From contig JALWRU010000262.1 in assembly GCA_026994095.1 (NCBI GenBank), forward strand, positions 1-5,353: a stretch of 5,353 nucleotides of DNA, in the 5' to 3' direction. This document shows positions 1-5,353 of this stretch, one piece after another (within the stretch, counting starts at the first letter, position 1; the number at the start of each line of letters is the position of its first letter). Below the pieces are notes generated by a model. It did no database searches, had not been told where the DNA came from, and worked only from the letters and a program-made list of their open reading frames with translations. Position numbers and translations under genes: made by a program. This DNA is from Nitrospira sp. Lineage in GTDB: Bacteria > Nitrospirota > JACRHL01.

Positions 1-3000
1 ACCCGGCCTTGTCAGAGGTGAATGCTCCCAGCTCTTTTTGCACCAGCGGGATCTCTTTGTCGAGACTGATCAGCGCCGGGGTGGTGCCGATGCTGGTATT
101 GGCCATAATCAGCAGCGACAGGGAGGCGTCACCAAAACGCATGGCACCGGATACCAGCAGGTAGTAGTCCACCTTCTTCCAGCCCAGCCCGTCCAGTTCG
201 GTGGGCACCACCGAGGCCAAGAAGCCGTTGCCGGTAAAGGCTTCCATCATCTCTGGCGGGATGGTGTGCAGGCGCTCCATGTAGCGCTCGTAGGGGCCAC
301 CGTCATCCGGGGCCGTTTCGCAGTGCTCCAAAAACCAGTCGTAACACTCGGACCAGCGCGCCCGCAGCTGCGGGTCGTGGATCTGAATCTCCGGGATGAA
401 CTGCTCATAATGGCCGGGTGCGTAGCGCAGGAAGTCGCCGGATGCATAAGGCTCGTCCAGGTGAATCAGAGCATCGTAGCTCAACGCCAGCGGCTCCTGC
501 GGTCGGTCGGGCAACTCCGGGAAGTGGGCCAGCGCCGGGGAGGCATTACGGCTGGCCTCTTCGCCCGACTGATCGATCAGGTTGGCCAGTTCGGTGAGCA
601 GTACCTCCACCCGCGCCGTGGGGCCTTCTACCGGCAGGCCGTCGCCAAGCTGCTGGCTGATTCGGTCGAGCCAGTGGGCCAGACCGGTGCTGAGCGCAAT
701 CGCCTGCTGGGTGGCGTCAATGGTTACCGAGCCCAGTTCACCCACCCGGCAGGTGAGGCCGTGCCAGCGGCTGAAGGTGGTGGCTAGCGGACCGTCTTGC
801 AGGGTTGCCAGTTGTGGATGGGCGGTCAACAGTCGTCGGACCAGTGGGGTATTGTTGGCTTCGTGGGCCGCCGCCAGCCGTGGCAACGCGCCGGTGCCCG
901 GTGCCAGATGGGGGAATACCGCGCTGTCACGATAGAAGCGGCTTAACAGGTCGTCTTCCGAGTAGCCGGTGCCGCCAAATACCTGCCCGGCGTCGTAGCC
1001 CATGCGGCCATTGCGCGGTGAGAAGGCCATACCGGCCAGCCCGGTCAACAGGTCGTTGGAAACCTCAGTAGAGGCCGACAGGACGACCGCCAGCAGATCG
1101 CGCCAGGCCACTGTACGAGCAACAAGTGCCTTGACGGCACCAAACTTGGCGATGCTGTCGCGCCCGGCCGGATCGGTCATCTGACCGGGGAACTGGATGC
1201 GGCTGGCGGCCTGCTCCACCGCCCGTCGGGCCAGATAATCACCGGCCCCCAGGCCGATGGTGGCGTAGCCGTGGGCCATGAAATCATCCAGCCAGACCGG
1301 TCGCATGACGGATGTGGTTTTATCTACCGTCAGGTCAACATCGACGGTCACAAATCCGGCCGGATGCAGTCCGCCTGCGGGCACGGTTCGGCACGAAACC
1401 CCCTCCGCAGTCAGCGCCACCGGCACCAGTTTTTTGCCGTGGGCGATCCAGCAGCGATCGGCCAACAGGCGTGGCAGCAGTACAGTCGTACCGGTAATCT
1501 TGATGCCTTTGCTGGTGGATTTGACGGTGAGATCGCACCCGTCTGCAAATGCTCCGGCGGGACCGGAGTCGTCCACCCCTCGGCTGGCCACCGTGTGCAG
1601 GGCCACCAGCGCCAGCGCCGGATGAACGGCTGCCCAGGCGCGGATATTCTGGAGGGTTTCGCCGGGTAATGGCTCACTTTTGCTCGGGCAAGGCAGGGCG
1701 GAAAAGGCCTCCGTCAGCGCAGTGATACCGTCTTCATCCACCCCGGTCCGGTCCCATTGTTTGACCCGTGTATCGGGATAGAGATCCCGCAATGCGGCTT
1801 CGGTGGGGCGGGCAAGTAACGGGTCGGTGGCCGCTTCGGTGGGGCGACTGACCGGCATGGTCAGGTCCAGCGCGCCTGCCGCTGCGGTCAGGCCGGTATC
1901 CCGTGTACGACGTGCGGCGACCAGCGCCTCAAAGGGGTGCTGCCGATCCAGTTGGGTCCGCAGGGCGGCGGCCTCTTCAACCAGCGTTTCAGCAAGCGCG
2001 GTCAGTGGCGGCAACGGGCCATCACTGTGCAGCGCCGCCTGTTGCAAGGCCGGTTGCCCCAACAGGGCAGCCATGCCGTCGATTTGCCGAGCGGCGGCGC
2101 GCCCGGCTTTTGTCGGCCAGTCCAGACGGGTGTGGTCGCTGGCAAAGGGCAGGTTTTCTACCGCCAGTTCAAACGCGATCAGGGCATTTTGAGTCGCATC
2201 CAACTGGGCCTGCGCGGCGGATAGGGCCGGGGCGCTATCGGTGCTGGCAGTCAGGTGGGGCAGGGCAATCAGGCGAGGTGCGTTGGGACCGCCAGACCGG
2301 GTGGCCACTGGCGGTCGGTCCCAGGCCGGGGTATCGGGTCGGTAGATGAGTTGATGATCGGTATGTCGCCCCCACTGCACCGCGTCACCATCCGACTGCC
2401 AGCAGGATTCACATTTAATACAGTTCTCAAAATTGACGGTGGGGCTGCCGTGGCCGGACAGGGCCGACTCAAACCCATACACCCCGGCCGGGCAGACCGA
2501 CCAGTAGGGGGCGCTGGCCATGTCGCTGTGGCTTGCAAGTGTCTCTGGCCAGATCAACCGGATGTGGGAGGTATCGCCCTCCACATAGGTGTTTTTGGCC
2601 AACCGTTCGGCCATGGGGTAGGCGGTTTTATGGCGGCCCAGATCGCGGCTGGCCGCCAGTCGGTTGGCATCCTGCGCGACCGGATGGGATAACATCTCTG
2701 CCGCCGATACCTTCAATACCTTGAAGCGGAACAGGTCCACAACGCCGCTGATCAGCGCCAGCGTGACCGACAGGCAGTCCACCAGCGTGCCCATGACCAG
2801 CGTGCCTACACGCATGTTGCGGACCGCCCCGGTCAGGGCCGGTTGCAGCCGCTCTTTTATCGGTGTTTGGTTATTGGTATAGGCCGCCGAGATCACCCCA
2901 CCCAGTAATGGGGTCAGTCCGCGTAGCAGTCGGCGGGCAGTAAACGGGAGCTGTTTTTCGGTGACCGGTTGGCCGTCTATCCGTAGCATCCATGAGGTGG

Positions 3001-4411
3001 TGCCGGGGGTCTTGGGCGCACCCTTGAAATGGTTGCCGAACCAGCGCGCCACCAGCGCCAGCGGATTGCCCGTGCGGATCATGCGGGTCACACCCAGCGC
3101 CCGGTTGAGCCGACCCCAATCGGCCCATAGTCCACCGAGCACCTTGGGGCGTAGATGGTCCCGCAGAAAACGGCCATAGCGCCACCACCGTTGCCAGAAC
3201 GGGCGACGCTCGCTCAAATAGTGCATGCCGCCACAGGCCAGATCGATGCCCACGCCAAAGGCCACGCGGGTACTCTCCAGATAGCCGGGCCAGTCGGCCA
3301 GATAGTCGGCGTCCTGACCGTAGCGGGAGGCGTTTAATGGCGCAAGGTACTGCTCGGTCAACTGGGCGGTGGTGGGGGCCTGATCCTTGCCCACCAGTGC
3401 CAATGCGGCACGGCCAAAATAGAGGCCGGTGGCGGCGGCGGGGCCGGTAAAGTTGGGGCACGGCAGGTCGATGCCCTTGGCGGCGGCAGCGCCGCCCACG
3501 GCCAGCCCGTCTTCCACCAGAATCGGCGCACGGCGGACCCCGCCGGTACGGATCAGCTTGGCCCCGAACCCGGCCAGCGTGGCGCCGTCCAGATATTCGG
3601 CGATGCCGGGCAGGTCGGTAACGTAGGACAACAGGGTGTCGTGGTCGCCGGTAAAGTCAGACGCCAGATGCTCCAGTGGGGCGACATATCCCACCGACAG
3701 GGTATCCCGGTTGGTATAGATAAACGCCGCCATATTCAGGTGCAGGGTGCGCCCGCCCAAGCGGGCATTTCTCACCATCAGGTCGGTGGCGGCCCCTTCA
3801 CCGGGGGCGAGGCCGAAGCGTTGCTCGATCTGTTCGGTGGAGAGTTTAAAAACCGCCTTGACCCCTTGGGTAAATCCGGGGGTATCGGTCTGCTCCAGCC
3901 CGGAAAAGCGGGTCAGGTGGGAGGCGTCTCCCTCGGCCAAAAAAGTCACGTCGGCGTAGGCGGCACCCTTGTCGGTATGGACCCCCACCACCCGCCCTTG
4001 ACGGCGGATCAACGACGTTACGGTGGTGCCGGGCACGTAGGTGGCCCCCAGCGCCTGTGCCTGCTCTGCCCAGTAGGGGTCGAAGGCTGGTCGCAACACG
4101 GTATAACAATGTTCAAAGGTCTGCGGATGCTCGTGGGACAGGCCGACCAGGTCCTGACCGTTGGTCATGCCGATGCCACGGCGCACCACCCGGCGTTCCC
4201 ACGGGGCGGCGGCGACCGTATCGGCGCCAAAGGCGTCTTCGGCGGCCAGACTTTCACAAAAGTAGACGCAGCCGGACCAGTTCTCGGCCCCGGCAAATAC
4301 CCCCGCCTCCAGCAACAATACGGATGCTCCGCCTCGTGCGACCGTGGCGGCAGCGGTCACCCCCGCAGGGCCTGCGCCGACAACGATGACATCGTAGTGA
4401 ACCTGTTCCAT
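1..4411 (-). CDS. Giant fusion: FixC/ETF-QO-like flavoprotein + [4Fe-4S] ferredoxin + two acyl-CoA dehydrogenase-like units (3' end outside window)
   Basis: This is a single open frame of 1470 codons from ATG 4411, still open at the left edge. The start is supported by an AAAGGGA ribosome binding site six bases upstream and by the FAD motif beginning at once (DVIVVGAGPAG, residues 7-17). Order of parts: FAD-binding oxidoreductase of the FixC/ETF-QO type (about 1-635); ferredoxin segment with CPAGVY and NCIKCESC (640-670); Ala/Leu-rich linker (about 690-874); acyl-CoA dehydrogenase-like unit 1 (about 875-1180); second linker (about 1181-1329); N-terminal lobe of acyl-CoA dehydrogenase 2 (about 1330-1470 and beyond). 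From family knowledge, acyl-CoA dehydrogenases give electrons to ETF, and ETF-QO passes them to quinone at the inner membrane. The inferred role is membrane-associated acyl-CoA:quinone oxidation in one chain. No signal peptide is seen. ETF-QO alone is usually about 550-600 residues and an acyl-CoA dehydrogenase about 380-600. The acyl-CoA substrate cannot be told from the sequence. Confidence 0.9.
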   Translation of the reverse strand, partial: MEQVHYDVIVVGAGPAGVTAAATVARGGASVLLLEAGVFAGAENWSGCVYFCESLAAEDAFGADTVAAAPWERRVVRRGIGMTNGQDLVGLSHEHPQTFEHCYTVLRPAFDPYWAEQAQALGATYVPGTTVTSLIRRQGRVVGVHTDKGAAYADVTFLAEGDASHLTRFSGLEQTDTPGFTQGVKAVFKLSTEQIEQRFGLAPGEGAATDLMVRNARLGGRTLHLNMAAFIYTNRDTLSVGYVAPLEHLASDFTGDHDTLLSYVTDLPGIAEYLDGATLAGFGAKLIRTGGVRRAPILVEDGLAVGGAAAAKGIDLPCPNFTGPAAATGLYFGRAALALVGKDQAPTTAQLTEQYLAPLNASRYGQDADYLADWPGYLESTRVAFGVGIDLACGGMHYLSERRPFWQRWWRYGRFLRDHLRPKVLGGLWADWGRLNRALGVTRMIRTGNPLALVARWFGNHFKGAPKTPGTTSWMLRIDGQPVTEKQLPFTARRLLRGLTPLLGGVISAAYTNNQTPIKERLQPALTGAVRNMRVGTLVMGTLVDCLSVTLALISGVVDLFRFKVLKVSAAEMLSHPVAQDANRLAASRDLGRHKTAYPMAERLAKNTYVEGDTSHIRLIWPETLASHSDMASAPYWSVCPAGVYGFESALSGHGSPTVNFENCIKCESCWQSDGDAVQWGRHTDHQLIYRPDTPAWDRPPVATRSGGPNAPRLIALPHLTASTDSAPALSAAQAQLDATQNALIAFELAVENLPFASDHTRLDWPTKAGRAAARQIDGMAALLGQPALQQAALHSDGPLPPLTALAETLVEEAAALRTQLDRQHPFEALVAARRTRDTGLTAAAGALDLTMPVSRPTEAATDPLLARPTEAALRDLYPDTRVKQWDRTGVDEDGITALTEAFSALPCPSKSEPLPGETLQNIRAWAAVHPALALVALHTVASRGVDDSGPAGAFADGCDLTVKSTSKGIKITGTTVLLPRLLADRCWIAHGKKLVPVALTAEGVSCRTVPAGGLHPAGFVTVDVDLTVDKTTSVMRPVWLDDFMAHGYATIGLGAGDYLARRAVEQAASRIQFPGQMTDPAGRDSIAKFGAVKALVARTVAWRDLLAVVLSASTEVSNDLLTGLAGMAFSPRNGRMGYDAGQVFGGTGYSEDDLLSRFYRDSAVFPHLAPGTGALPRLAAAHEANNTPLVRRLLTAHPQLATLQDGPLATTFSRWHGLTCRVGELGSVTIDATQQAIALSTGLAHWLDRISQQLGDGLPVEGPTARVEVLLTELANLIDQSGEEASRNASPALAHFPELPDRPQEPLALSYDALIHLDEPYASGDFLRYAPGHYEQFIPEIQIHDPQLRARWSECYDWFLEHCETAPDDGGPYERYMERLHTIPPEMMEAFTGNGFLASVVPTELDGLGWKKVDYYLLVSGAMRFGDASLSLLIMANTSIGTTPALISLDKEIPLVQKELGAFTSDKAG
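2..424 (-). other. Domain: N-terminal lobe of acyl-CoA dehydrogenase 2 (residues about 1330-1470, continues outside window)
   Basis: The stretch from about residue 1330 reads like the start of a conventional acyl-CoA dehydrogenase of a large-subunit type. It has EPYASGDFLRY, a helical region ending IPPEMMEAF, then TELDGLGW (1404-1411, the usual PEELGGLG position) and DASLSLLIMANTSIGTT (1428-1444), a well conserved helix near the flavin. Conservation here is clearly better than in the matching part of unit 1. The catalytic base and the flavin-binding middle domain would lie beyond the left edge, so activity cannot be judged. Confidence 0.85.
425..871 (-). other. Inter-domain region between the two acyl-CoA dehydrogenase units (residues about 1181-1329)
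   Basis: This region is helical in character, with alternating Leu/Ala and charged residues, for example LTELANLIDQ (about 1270-1280), followed by a Pro-rich hinge (HFPELPDRPQEP). VLCAD and ACAD9 carry an extra C-terminal helical domain after the catalytic region that helps bind the membrane. The helical part here could be a relic or equivalent of that, but I see no diagnostic motif. Confidence 0.4.
872..1789 (-). other. Domain: acyl-CoA dehydrogenase-like unit 1, probably degenerate (residues about 875-1180)
   Basis: The middle beta domain is recognisable by IKITGTTV (970-977). The C-terminal helical domain is recognisable by RIQFPG (1071-1076), GRDSIAKFGAVK (1083-1094) and the flavin/dimer motif GQVFGGTGYSEDD (1142-1154), followed by FYRD (1159-1162). 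The N-terminal helical lobe before it is short and hard to match. At the position where medium-chain acyl-CoA dehydrogenase has its catalytic Glu (in YEGT), this chain reads APGT (1170-1173). Some family members keep the catalytic Glu elsewhere, so loss of activity is likely but not proven. Unit 1 may serve as a structural partner for unit 2, since these enzymes usually work as dimers of dimers. Confidence 0.8.
1790..2341 (-). other. Helical linker between ferredoxin and acyl-CoA dehydrogenase units (residues about 691-874)
   Basis: This segment is low in aromatic residues and rich in Ala, Leu, Gln, Glu and Thr, with long amphipathic stretches such as LSAAQAQLDATQNAL and LTALAETLVEEAAAL. I recognise no domain in it. 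It probably forms helices or a coiled coil that spaces the quinone-reducing half from the acyl-CoA half. It ends with a duplicated RPTEAA motif. Confidence 0.5.
1797..1846. repeat. Short direct repeat inside the linker, 36-base period
   Basis: The 14 bases gcttcggtggggcg occur at 1797-1810 and again at 1833-1846. In protein this is RPTEAA at residues 856-861 and 868-873, spaced 12 residues apart. The period is a multiple of three, so the frame is kept. It looks like a small in-frame duplication in a flexible linker. Confidence 0.7.
2342..4411 (-). other. Domain: FixC/ETF-quinone oxidoreductase-like flavoprotein (residues 1-690 of the fusion)
   Basis: The N-terminus is a Rossmann FAD site: G12-A-G14-P-A-G17, then a strand ending LLLEAG with E35 in the place that usually binds the FAD ribose. 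GAENWSG just after it resembles the GAKNxxGG stretch of FixC. A second FAD-contact region is at about 300-320 (EDGLAVGGAAAAKGID). There the usual GD of the GDA motif is GG (G306-G307). Residues 402-457 are rich in Trp and Arg (W406, W409, W410, W429, W432, W457), and residues 535-561 form a hydrophobic stretch broken by two Asp. Both are reasonable candidates for membrane or quinone contact, which ETF-QO is known to have. The domain is longer than a typical ETF-QO because of the region between about 380 and 630. Assignment to the ETF-QO/FixC superfamily is firm. Quinone as acceptor is inferred. Confidence 0.85.
2399..2494 (-). other. [4Fe-4S] cluster site, ETF-QO/FixX type (residues 640-671)
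   Basis: The four cysteines are C640 (in CPAGVY), C664, C667 and C670 (in NCIKCESC), followed by DAVQW. This spacing and wording match the C-terminal ferredoxin segment of ETF-QO (CPAGVY ... NCxxCxxC) and the separate FixX proteins. All four ligands are present, so a cluster is expected. In ETF-QO this segment ends the protein. Here the chain continues for at least 800 residues, which is the clearest sign of fusion. Confidence 0.9.
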
Positions 4412-4417
4412 TGCAAT

Positions 4418-4424
4418 TCCCTTT
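4418..4424 (-). promoter_or_regulatory. Ribosome binding site of the fusion gene
   Basis: On the minus strand AAAGGGA ends six bases before the ATG at 4411. The spacing and purine content are good for a Shine-Dalgarno site. It fixes this ATG as the start, and the FAD-binding motif begins within ten residues of it. Confidence 0.7.
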
Positions 4425-4473
4425 GCAGCGGGGGAGTTGCGACGAAGCGGGCCAAAATTCCGCAGCGGCACAA

Positions 4474-4484
4474 CCATAATATGG
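4474..4484. promoter_or_regulatory. AT-centred palindrome, possible operator
   Basis: CCATA-A-TATGG has two perfect five-base arms around one base. It is the most AT-rich spot near the fusion gene start in otherwise GC-rich DNA. On the minus strand it includes TATTAT, which resembles a -10 box, but no good -35 lies at the right distance. It could be a regulator site or a promoter element. Confidence 0.25.
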
Positions 4485-4506
4485 CTCGGCGCACCTGATC
4501 CGCCGA

Positions 4507-4518
4507 GAGAGATCTCTC
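4507..4518. promoter_or_regulatory. 12-base perfect palindrome, possible operator
   Basis: GAGAGATCTCTC is a perfect palindrome lying about 95 bases before the fusion gene start. Such a site could bind a dimeric regulator. I cannot match it to a named regulator, and a simple GA-rich palindrome may arise by chance. Confidence 0.3.
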
Positions 4519-4526
4519 ACTCTTGT

Positions 4527-4558
4527 CGGATGGCGACCGGGCAGGGTCAACCCATCCG
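4527..4558. repeat. Two-tier inverted repeat (hairpin) in the spacer
   Basis: The outer arms CGGATGG (4527-4533) and CCATCCG (4552-4558) are perfect seven-base complements. Inside them, GACC (4535-4538) and GGTC (4545-4548) form a second four-pair stem with a six-base loop. One unpaired base on one side and three on the other separate the two stems. The structure would form at the very 5' end of a transcript from the promoter proposed above. It could be a leader structure, a second terminator without a T tract, or a protein site. Confidence 0.5.
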
Positions 4559-4561
4559 GCT

Positions 4562-4589
4562 ATTGTATCGAGTTTTCAAAAGATTTCAG
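4562..4589 (-). promoter_or_regulatory. Possible sigma-70 promoter for the fusion gene
   Basis: On the minus strand, CTGAAA (4589-4584, four of six matches to TTGACA) is followed after 16 bases by TACAAT (4567-4562, five of six matches to TATAAT). Transcription would start near 4555 and give a leader of about 140 bases carrying the hairpin and palindromes listed here. The -35 is weak and overlaps the terminator hairpin, so this is tentative. Confidence 0.25.
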
Positions 4590-4605
4590 AGCGGAACGAC
4601 GCTCT
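4580..4605 (-). terminator. Possible Rho-independent terminator after proB
   Basis: Reading on the minus strand, about 21 bases after the proB stop, AGAGCG (4605-4600) pairs with CGCTCT (4593-4588) around a six-base loop. GAAATCTTTT follows. The stem is perfect but only six pairs, and the T run is interrupted, so it would be a weak terminator. Confidence 0.35.
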
Positions 4606-4626
4606 ACTCCAGTGGGACTTGGTGGC

Positions 4627-5353
4627 CTATCCGGCGGCGCGATCGATGCGGGTGAGGGCCAGATTATCCACATGGATGACTTCGTCGTAGGCCTTGTGGC
4701 CCAGAATCGACTCGATGCGATCGGTCTTCGCCCCGCATATACGGCGGATATCGTCGGTGCTGTAGTTCACCAGGCCACGGGCGATTTCCTGCCCATCCGG
4801 GTCGATACAGGCCACACTTGCACCCACATCAAACTGGCCCTCCACACGGGTGACACCGATGGGTAGCAGGCTGTTGCCCCCCCCTGTGATGGCCCGACTG
4901 GCACCGGCATCCAGGTGCACACTGCCGTCTACCCGCGCCATGTGGGCCAGCCAGTGCTTGCGCCGTAGCTCTGGTCGTTCGCTGGCGCAAAACCAGGTGC
5001 CGACCTCATCGCCGGACAGGGCGCGGGTCAACATGCCGTCGCGGGTACCATTGATGAGCAGGGTCGGTATACCGATATCGGCCAGATGGGTCGCGGTGGT
5101 CAATTTGGTGACCATGCCACCAGTGCCCTCGCGGGAACCTGCGCTGCCTGCCATCGAGCAAATCTGCTCGGTAATGGCAGCAACCTGAGGTAGCAGGGTG
5201 GCGGTGTTGTCCTTGCGTGGGTCGGCGGTATAGAGACCGTCCACATCGGTCAGCATGATCAGCAGATCTGCGTCAACGACCTGGGCCACTTTTCCCGACA
5301 GGGTGTCGTTGTCGCCGAACTGGATCTCTTCCACCACCACCGAGTCATTTTCG
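4627..5353 (-). CDS. proB: Glutamate 5-kinase, C-terminal part (5' end outside window)
   Basis: ProB phosphorylates L-glutamate with ATP to gamma-glutamyl phosphate, the first and feedback-controlled step of cytoplasmic proline synthesis. 241 residues are visible, ending in TAG at 4627-4629. Counting from the first full codon (5350-5352), the amino-acid kinase part shows END (1-3), FGDND (12-16), LTDVDGLYTADPR (34-46, typical ProB nucleotide-binding region) and GTGGM with K83 (76-83). A PUA domain follows at about 143-225, with the usual SLLP (161-164) and a tail ending in ALTR. E. coli ProB is about 367 residues, so roughly the first 125 are missing. A GTG at 5338-5340 could be mistaken for the start, but the frame stays open and conserved upstream of it (END motif), so it is internal. 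An eight-C run at 4877-4884 encodes consecutive glycines and the frame is intact. Nothing unusual is seen in the catalytic motifs. Obg often precedes proB in proteobacteria, but that part is not visible. Confidence 0.95.
   Translation of the reverse strand, partial: ENDSVVVEEIQFGDNDTLSGKVAQVVDADLLIMLTDVDGLYTADPRKDNTATLLPQVAAITEQICSMAGSAGSREGTGGMVTKLTTATHLADIGIPTLLINGTRDGMLTRALSGDEVGTWFCASERPELRRKHWLAHMARVDGSVHLDAGASRAITGGGNSLLPIGVTRVEGQFDVGASVACIDPDGQEIARGLVNYSTDDIRRICGAKTDRIESILGHKAYDEVIHVDNLALTRIDRAAG

Noticed and set aside
38..787. Open frame of 249 codons on the plus strand
   Set aside because: It is antisense to the clear acyl-CoA dehydrogenase coding region. The composition is that of a shadow frame and no domain is recognised.
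2871..3461. Open frame of 196 codons on the minus strand in another phase
   Set aside because: It overlaps the ETF-QO-like domain in a different phase. Its Arg/Pro/Gly-rich product is typical of an out-of-frame reading.
1..4411. Possibility that the long frame is an assembly artefact or two genes read as one
   Set aside because: I checked the frame codon by codon from 4411 to 2 and found no stop or phase shift. Recognisable motifs occur in the same frame on both sides of each linker. An artefact would normally break the frame, but confirmation with reads is still fair.
3641..4498. Open frame of 285 codons on the plus strand
   Set aside because: It lies opposite the fusion gene, whose motifs (FAD site GAGPAG and others) are clear on the minus strand. 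The plus-strand product is low complexity, rich in Gly/Gln/His, and shows no family motif. GC-rich genes often leave long open antisense frames.
4535..4560. TTGACC on the minus strand as a -35 box
   Set aside because: No reasonable -10 hexamer lies 16-18 bases downstream. The bases are better explained as part of the hairpin.
5338..5340. GTG as the start of proB
   Set aside because: The frame stays open to the right edge and the upstream codons give END, part of a conserved ProB motif. The GTG is therefore an internal valine codon.
1..5353. tRNA, rRNA, CRISPR array, insertion sequence or phage features
   Set aside because: No repeat-spacer pattern, transposase motif, terminal inverted repeats or tRNA-like cloverleaf was seen. 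The window is nearly all coding for two genes.

Overview
The window holds two protein genes, both on the minus strand and both cut by a window edge, with a 215-base spacer between them. The DNA is GC-rich and almost fully coding. The ProB sequence and a FixC/ETF-QO-type flavoprotein suggest a respiring Gram-negative bacterium, probably a proteobacterium. Nothing here identifies a genus.

Right end (4627 to the right edge): the C-terminal two thirds of glutamate 5-kinase (proB), the first enzyme of proline synthesis. It includes the end of the kinase domain and a complete PUA domain. Its true start lies beyond the window.

Spacer (4412-4626): no gene seen. Read on the minus strand it holds, in order, a terminator-like hairpin just after the proB stop, a possible promoter, a two-tier hairpin, a 12-base perfect palindrome, a shorter AT-rich palindrome and a clear ribosome binding site. 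This suggests that the next gene has its own regulated transcript or a structured leader.

Rest of the window (1-4411): one uninterrupted minus-strand reading frame. I translated it codon by codon from the ATG at 4411 to the left edge: 1470 codons, no stop, no frameshift, and the end lies outside the window. It encodes a very large fusion. In order it has an FAD-dependent FixC/ETF-quinone oxidoreductase-like module, an ETF-QO-type [4Fe-4S] ferredoxin segment, a helical linker, a first acyl-CoA dehydrogenase-like unit that looks degenerate, a second linker, and the N-terminal lobe of a second, better conserved acyl-CoA dehydrogenase that runs off the window.

In ordinary beta-oxidation these are separate proteins. 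The dehydrogenase passes electrons to soluble ETF, and ETF passes them to membrane-bound ETF-QO and on to quinone. Here both ends of that chain are on one polypeptide, so the likely role is acyl-CoA oxidation coupled directly, or through docked ETF, to the quinone pool. This fusion is the main point of interest. The neighbouring proB shows no functional link to it.
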